Shown piece after piece: positions 5,025 through 6,164 of a stretch of 6,164 nt of DNA (the first letter of the stretch is position 1; each line of letters opens with the position of its first letter). Under the pieces are notes generated by a model, which made no database searches, was not told where the DNA came from, and saw only the letters and a program-made list of their open reading frames with translations. The DNA comes from Oscillospiraceae bacterium (GTDB lineage Bacteria > Bacillota > Clostridia > Oscillospirales > Oscillospiraceae), in contig JAFQSI010000146.1 in the NCBI GenBank assembly GCA_017409645.1, positions 1-6,164 on the forward strand, given 5' to 3'. The translations under genes were made by a program, and so were the position numbers.

Positions 5025-6164
5025 ACACCCAGTCGCCGGCGTTGCCGGCATCCTTGCCCAGACGGTAATCGGGGTTGGGCTTATCCACCTTGCGGATGGA
5101 GATCTCGTCCCGGTACTCCCCTGCCACGGCCTCGATCTTCATCTCACCGCTGACAGTGATGGGGAAGCGGAAGACTTTCTCGCTGGTCAGGGTCTGGTGC
5201 TTTTTGCCGTTGATATACAGGGTGACTTCCTTCTGATTGGAGTAGACGGTGACGGTGGACTTGGCATTGGGCCGGTCCACGAACCGCCGTCCGGCGATGT
5301 ATACGAAGGGCTCGCTGCTCCACCAGGCCTTGTACAGGTAGAAGGCATCCTTCTTGATCTTTCGGTCGAAGGTCACCAGGCCCTTGTGGTTCATGCCCGG
5401 CTCGCCGCCCTGATTTCTCGCATCGGCGGCGAAGTCGAAGGTGTTCCACAGGTGGGTAGCCCACATGAAGGGGCGCTTGTCAAAGAAGCGGAGCATGTGC
5501 TCGTGGTACTTGCACTGGTATTCCTCGGACTGGTCCAGGCGGCGGGGATGGTCCGTGTGGAGCTGGGGCATGCACTCGCAGCCGTACTCGGAATAGCCCA
5601 GGCAGCGATTGGGATAGATCTTGTGGAAGAAATCCACCCACAGCTCATTGAGGAACATGCCGGGCACATACCAGCCCAGATACAGGTTCCAGCTCACCAG
5701 ATCGCTGACCTTGTGGGCCACGGGGTTGAAGGGGCCGCAGACGGAGTAGCAGGCCAGGGTGGTGGGCCGGGAGGGGTCCAGCTCATGGACCAGGTCGTTC
5801 AGCACCCGGTGGTTGTCCATCATGTCCTTCTTGTCTTTGGTGGAAATGGTGATCTCGTTGGACAGGCCCCAGACGCAGATGGAGGGATGGTTGTAGTTCT
5901 GGACCACCAGCTCGGTCATCTGGGAGATGGTGTTCTCGCGGCCGTTCGGCATATGCTCGGAGATGTAGGGGATCTCCGCCCAGACGATCAGGCCCGCCTC
6001 GTCGCAGAGGTCGTACCAGTACTGATCATGCTGATAGTGGGCCAGGCGGATGGTATTGGCACCCAGTTCCTTGATCAGCGCGACGTCCTCCTCGTGGTCA
6101 GCCTTGGAGATGGCCCAGCCCTTGTCCAGGCGGTCCTGATGACGAGCCACGCCGTGCAGAGGCA
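5023..6164 (-). CDS. GH2 glycoside hydrolase, beta-galactosidase/beta-glucuronidase type (partial, N-terminus outside window)
   Basis: This is a GH2 retaining glycosidase. The frame stays open through the right edge: residues PLHG precede the GTG at 6150, so that GTG is internal (family motif LHGV-RHQDR) and not a start. Numbering from that codon, the TIM barrel shows NTIRLAHY (32-39), the acid/base motif VWGLSNE with Glu99 (5854-5856), and the nucleophile motif GYSEYGCE with Glu188 (5587-5589). Then come WNTFDFAADAR (235-245) and NHKGLVTFDRK (254-264). The C-terminal ~85 residues form an Ig-like domain (TVYSNQKEVTLYINGKK), as in DUF4982-type tails. No signal peptide can be judged. The N-H-K at 254-256 sits where gut beta-glucuronidases carry their N-x-K carboxylate-binding motif, but similar GH2 enzymes annotated as beta-galactosidases share this NxKGL context, so the substrate stays open. 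It is the first visible gene of the operon with the GPH symporter. Confidence 0.9.
   Translation of the reverse strand, partial: PLHGVARHQDRLDKGWAISKADHEEDVALIKELGANTIRLAHYQHDQYWYDLCDEAGLIVWAEIPYISEHMPNGRENTISQMTELVVQNYNHPSICVWGLSNEITISTKDKKDMMDNHRVLNDLVHELDPSRPTTLACYSVCGPFNPVAHKVSDLVSWNLYLGWYVPGMFLNELWVDFFHKIYPNRCLGYSEYGCECMPQLHTDHPRRLDQSEEYQCKYHEHMLRFFDKRPFMWATHLWNTFDFAADARNQGGEPGMNHKGLVTFDRKIKKDAFYLYKAWWSSEPFVYIAGRRFVDRPNAKSTVTVYSNQKEVTLYINGKKHQTLTSEKVFRFPITVSGEMKIEAVAGEYRDEISIRKVDKPNPDYRLGKDAGNAGDWV

Noticed and set aside
5023..6150. GTG at 6148-6150 as the start of the GH2 gene
   Set aside because: The frame continues upstream with PLHG, which belongs to the conserved LHGV-RHQDR segment in the middle of GH2 proteins. 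The gene is cut by the window edge.

Overview
The window looks like a chromosomal piece of a GC-rich Firmicute, probably a gut Clostridia member of the Oscillospirales/Ruminococcaceae type. This is inferred from strong AAGGAG-type ribosome binding sites, intrinsic terminators with U-tracts, GC-rich coding sequence broken by AT-rich gaps, a thiamin salvage operon, a GPH sugar symporter paired with a GH2 glycosidase, and a solitary AAA_14/DUF4143 ATPase. No rRNA, tRNA, CRISPR array, transposase or integrase is visible.

Left block (1-1700, + strand): the 3' end of thiM, then thiE, then thiD, closed by a strong intrinsic terminator. Together they form a thiamin salvage set: ThiM phosphorylates the thiazole alcohol, ThiD phosphorylates HMP to HMP-PP, and ThiE joins the two into thiamin phosphate. 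thiM and thiE overlap by 11 bp, with thiE starting at TTG. thiD follows after a 76-bp gap that holds a hairpin. Any TPP riboswitch would lie upstream, outside the window.

Middle block (1694-3400): a 475-bp non-coding region, then one monocistronic gene for a 404-residue AAA_14/DUF4143 ATPase. The gap holds a run of hairpins, three of them directly abutting and ending in a second intrinsic terminator (1756-1833, a candidate structured small RNA). It also holds an AT-rich stretch and a near-consensus extended -10 promoter (2070-2098). The ATPase gene ends in a terminator whose 13-bp stem is identical to that of the thiD terminator; the two differ only by two A's in the loop. The ATPase with its promoter and terminator therefore looks like a self-contained cassette bracketed by near-identical hairpins.

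Right block (3400-6164, - strand): a two-gene operon convergent with the ATPase. The upstream gene is a GH2 glycoside hydrolase, cut by the window edge so that its N-terminal part is missing. The downstream gene is a GPH-family sugar:cation symporter whose Shine-Dalgarno overlaps the GH2 stop codon. The pair probably imports and cleaves a beta-linked galactoside or uronide. GC-rich hairpins follow the symporter and separate the convergent units.

The most interesting parts are the tandem hairpin array, the duplicated terminator around the ATPase, and the ATPase itself, whose family has no settled function.
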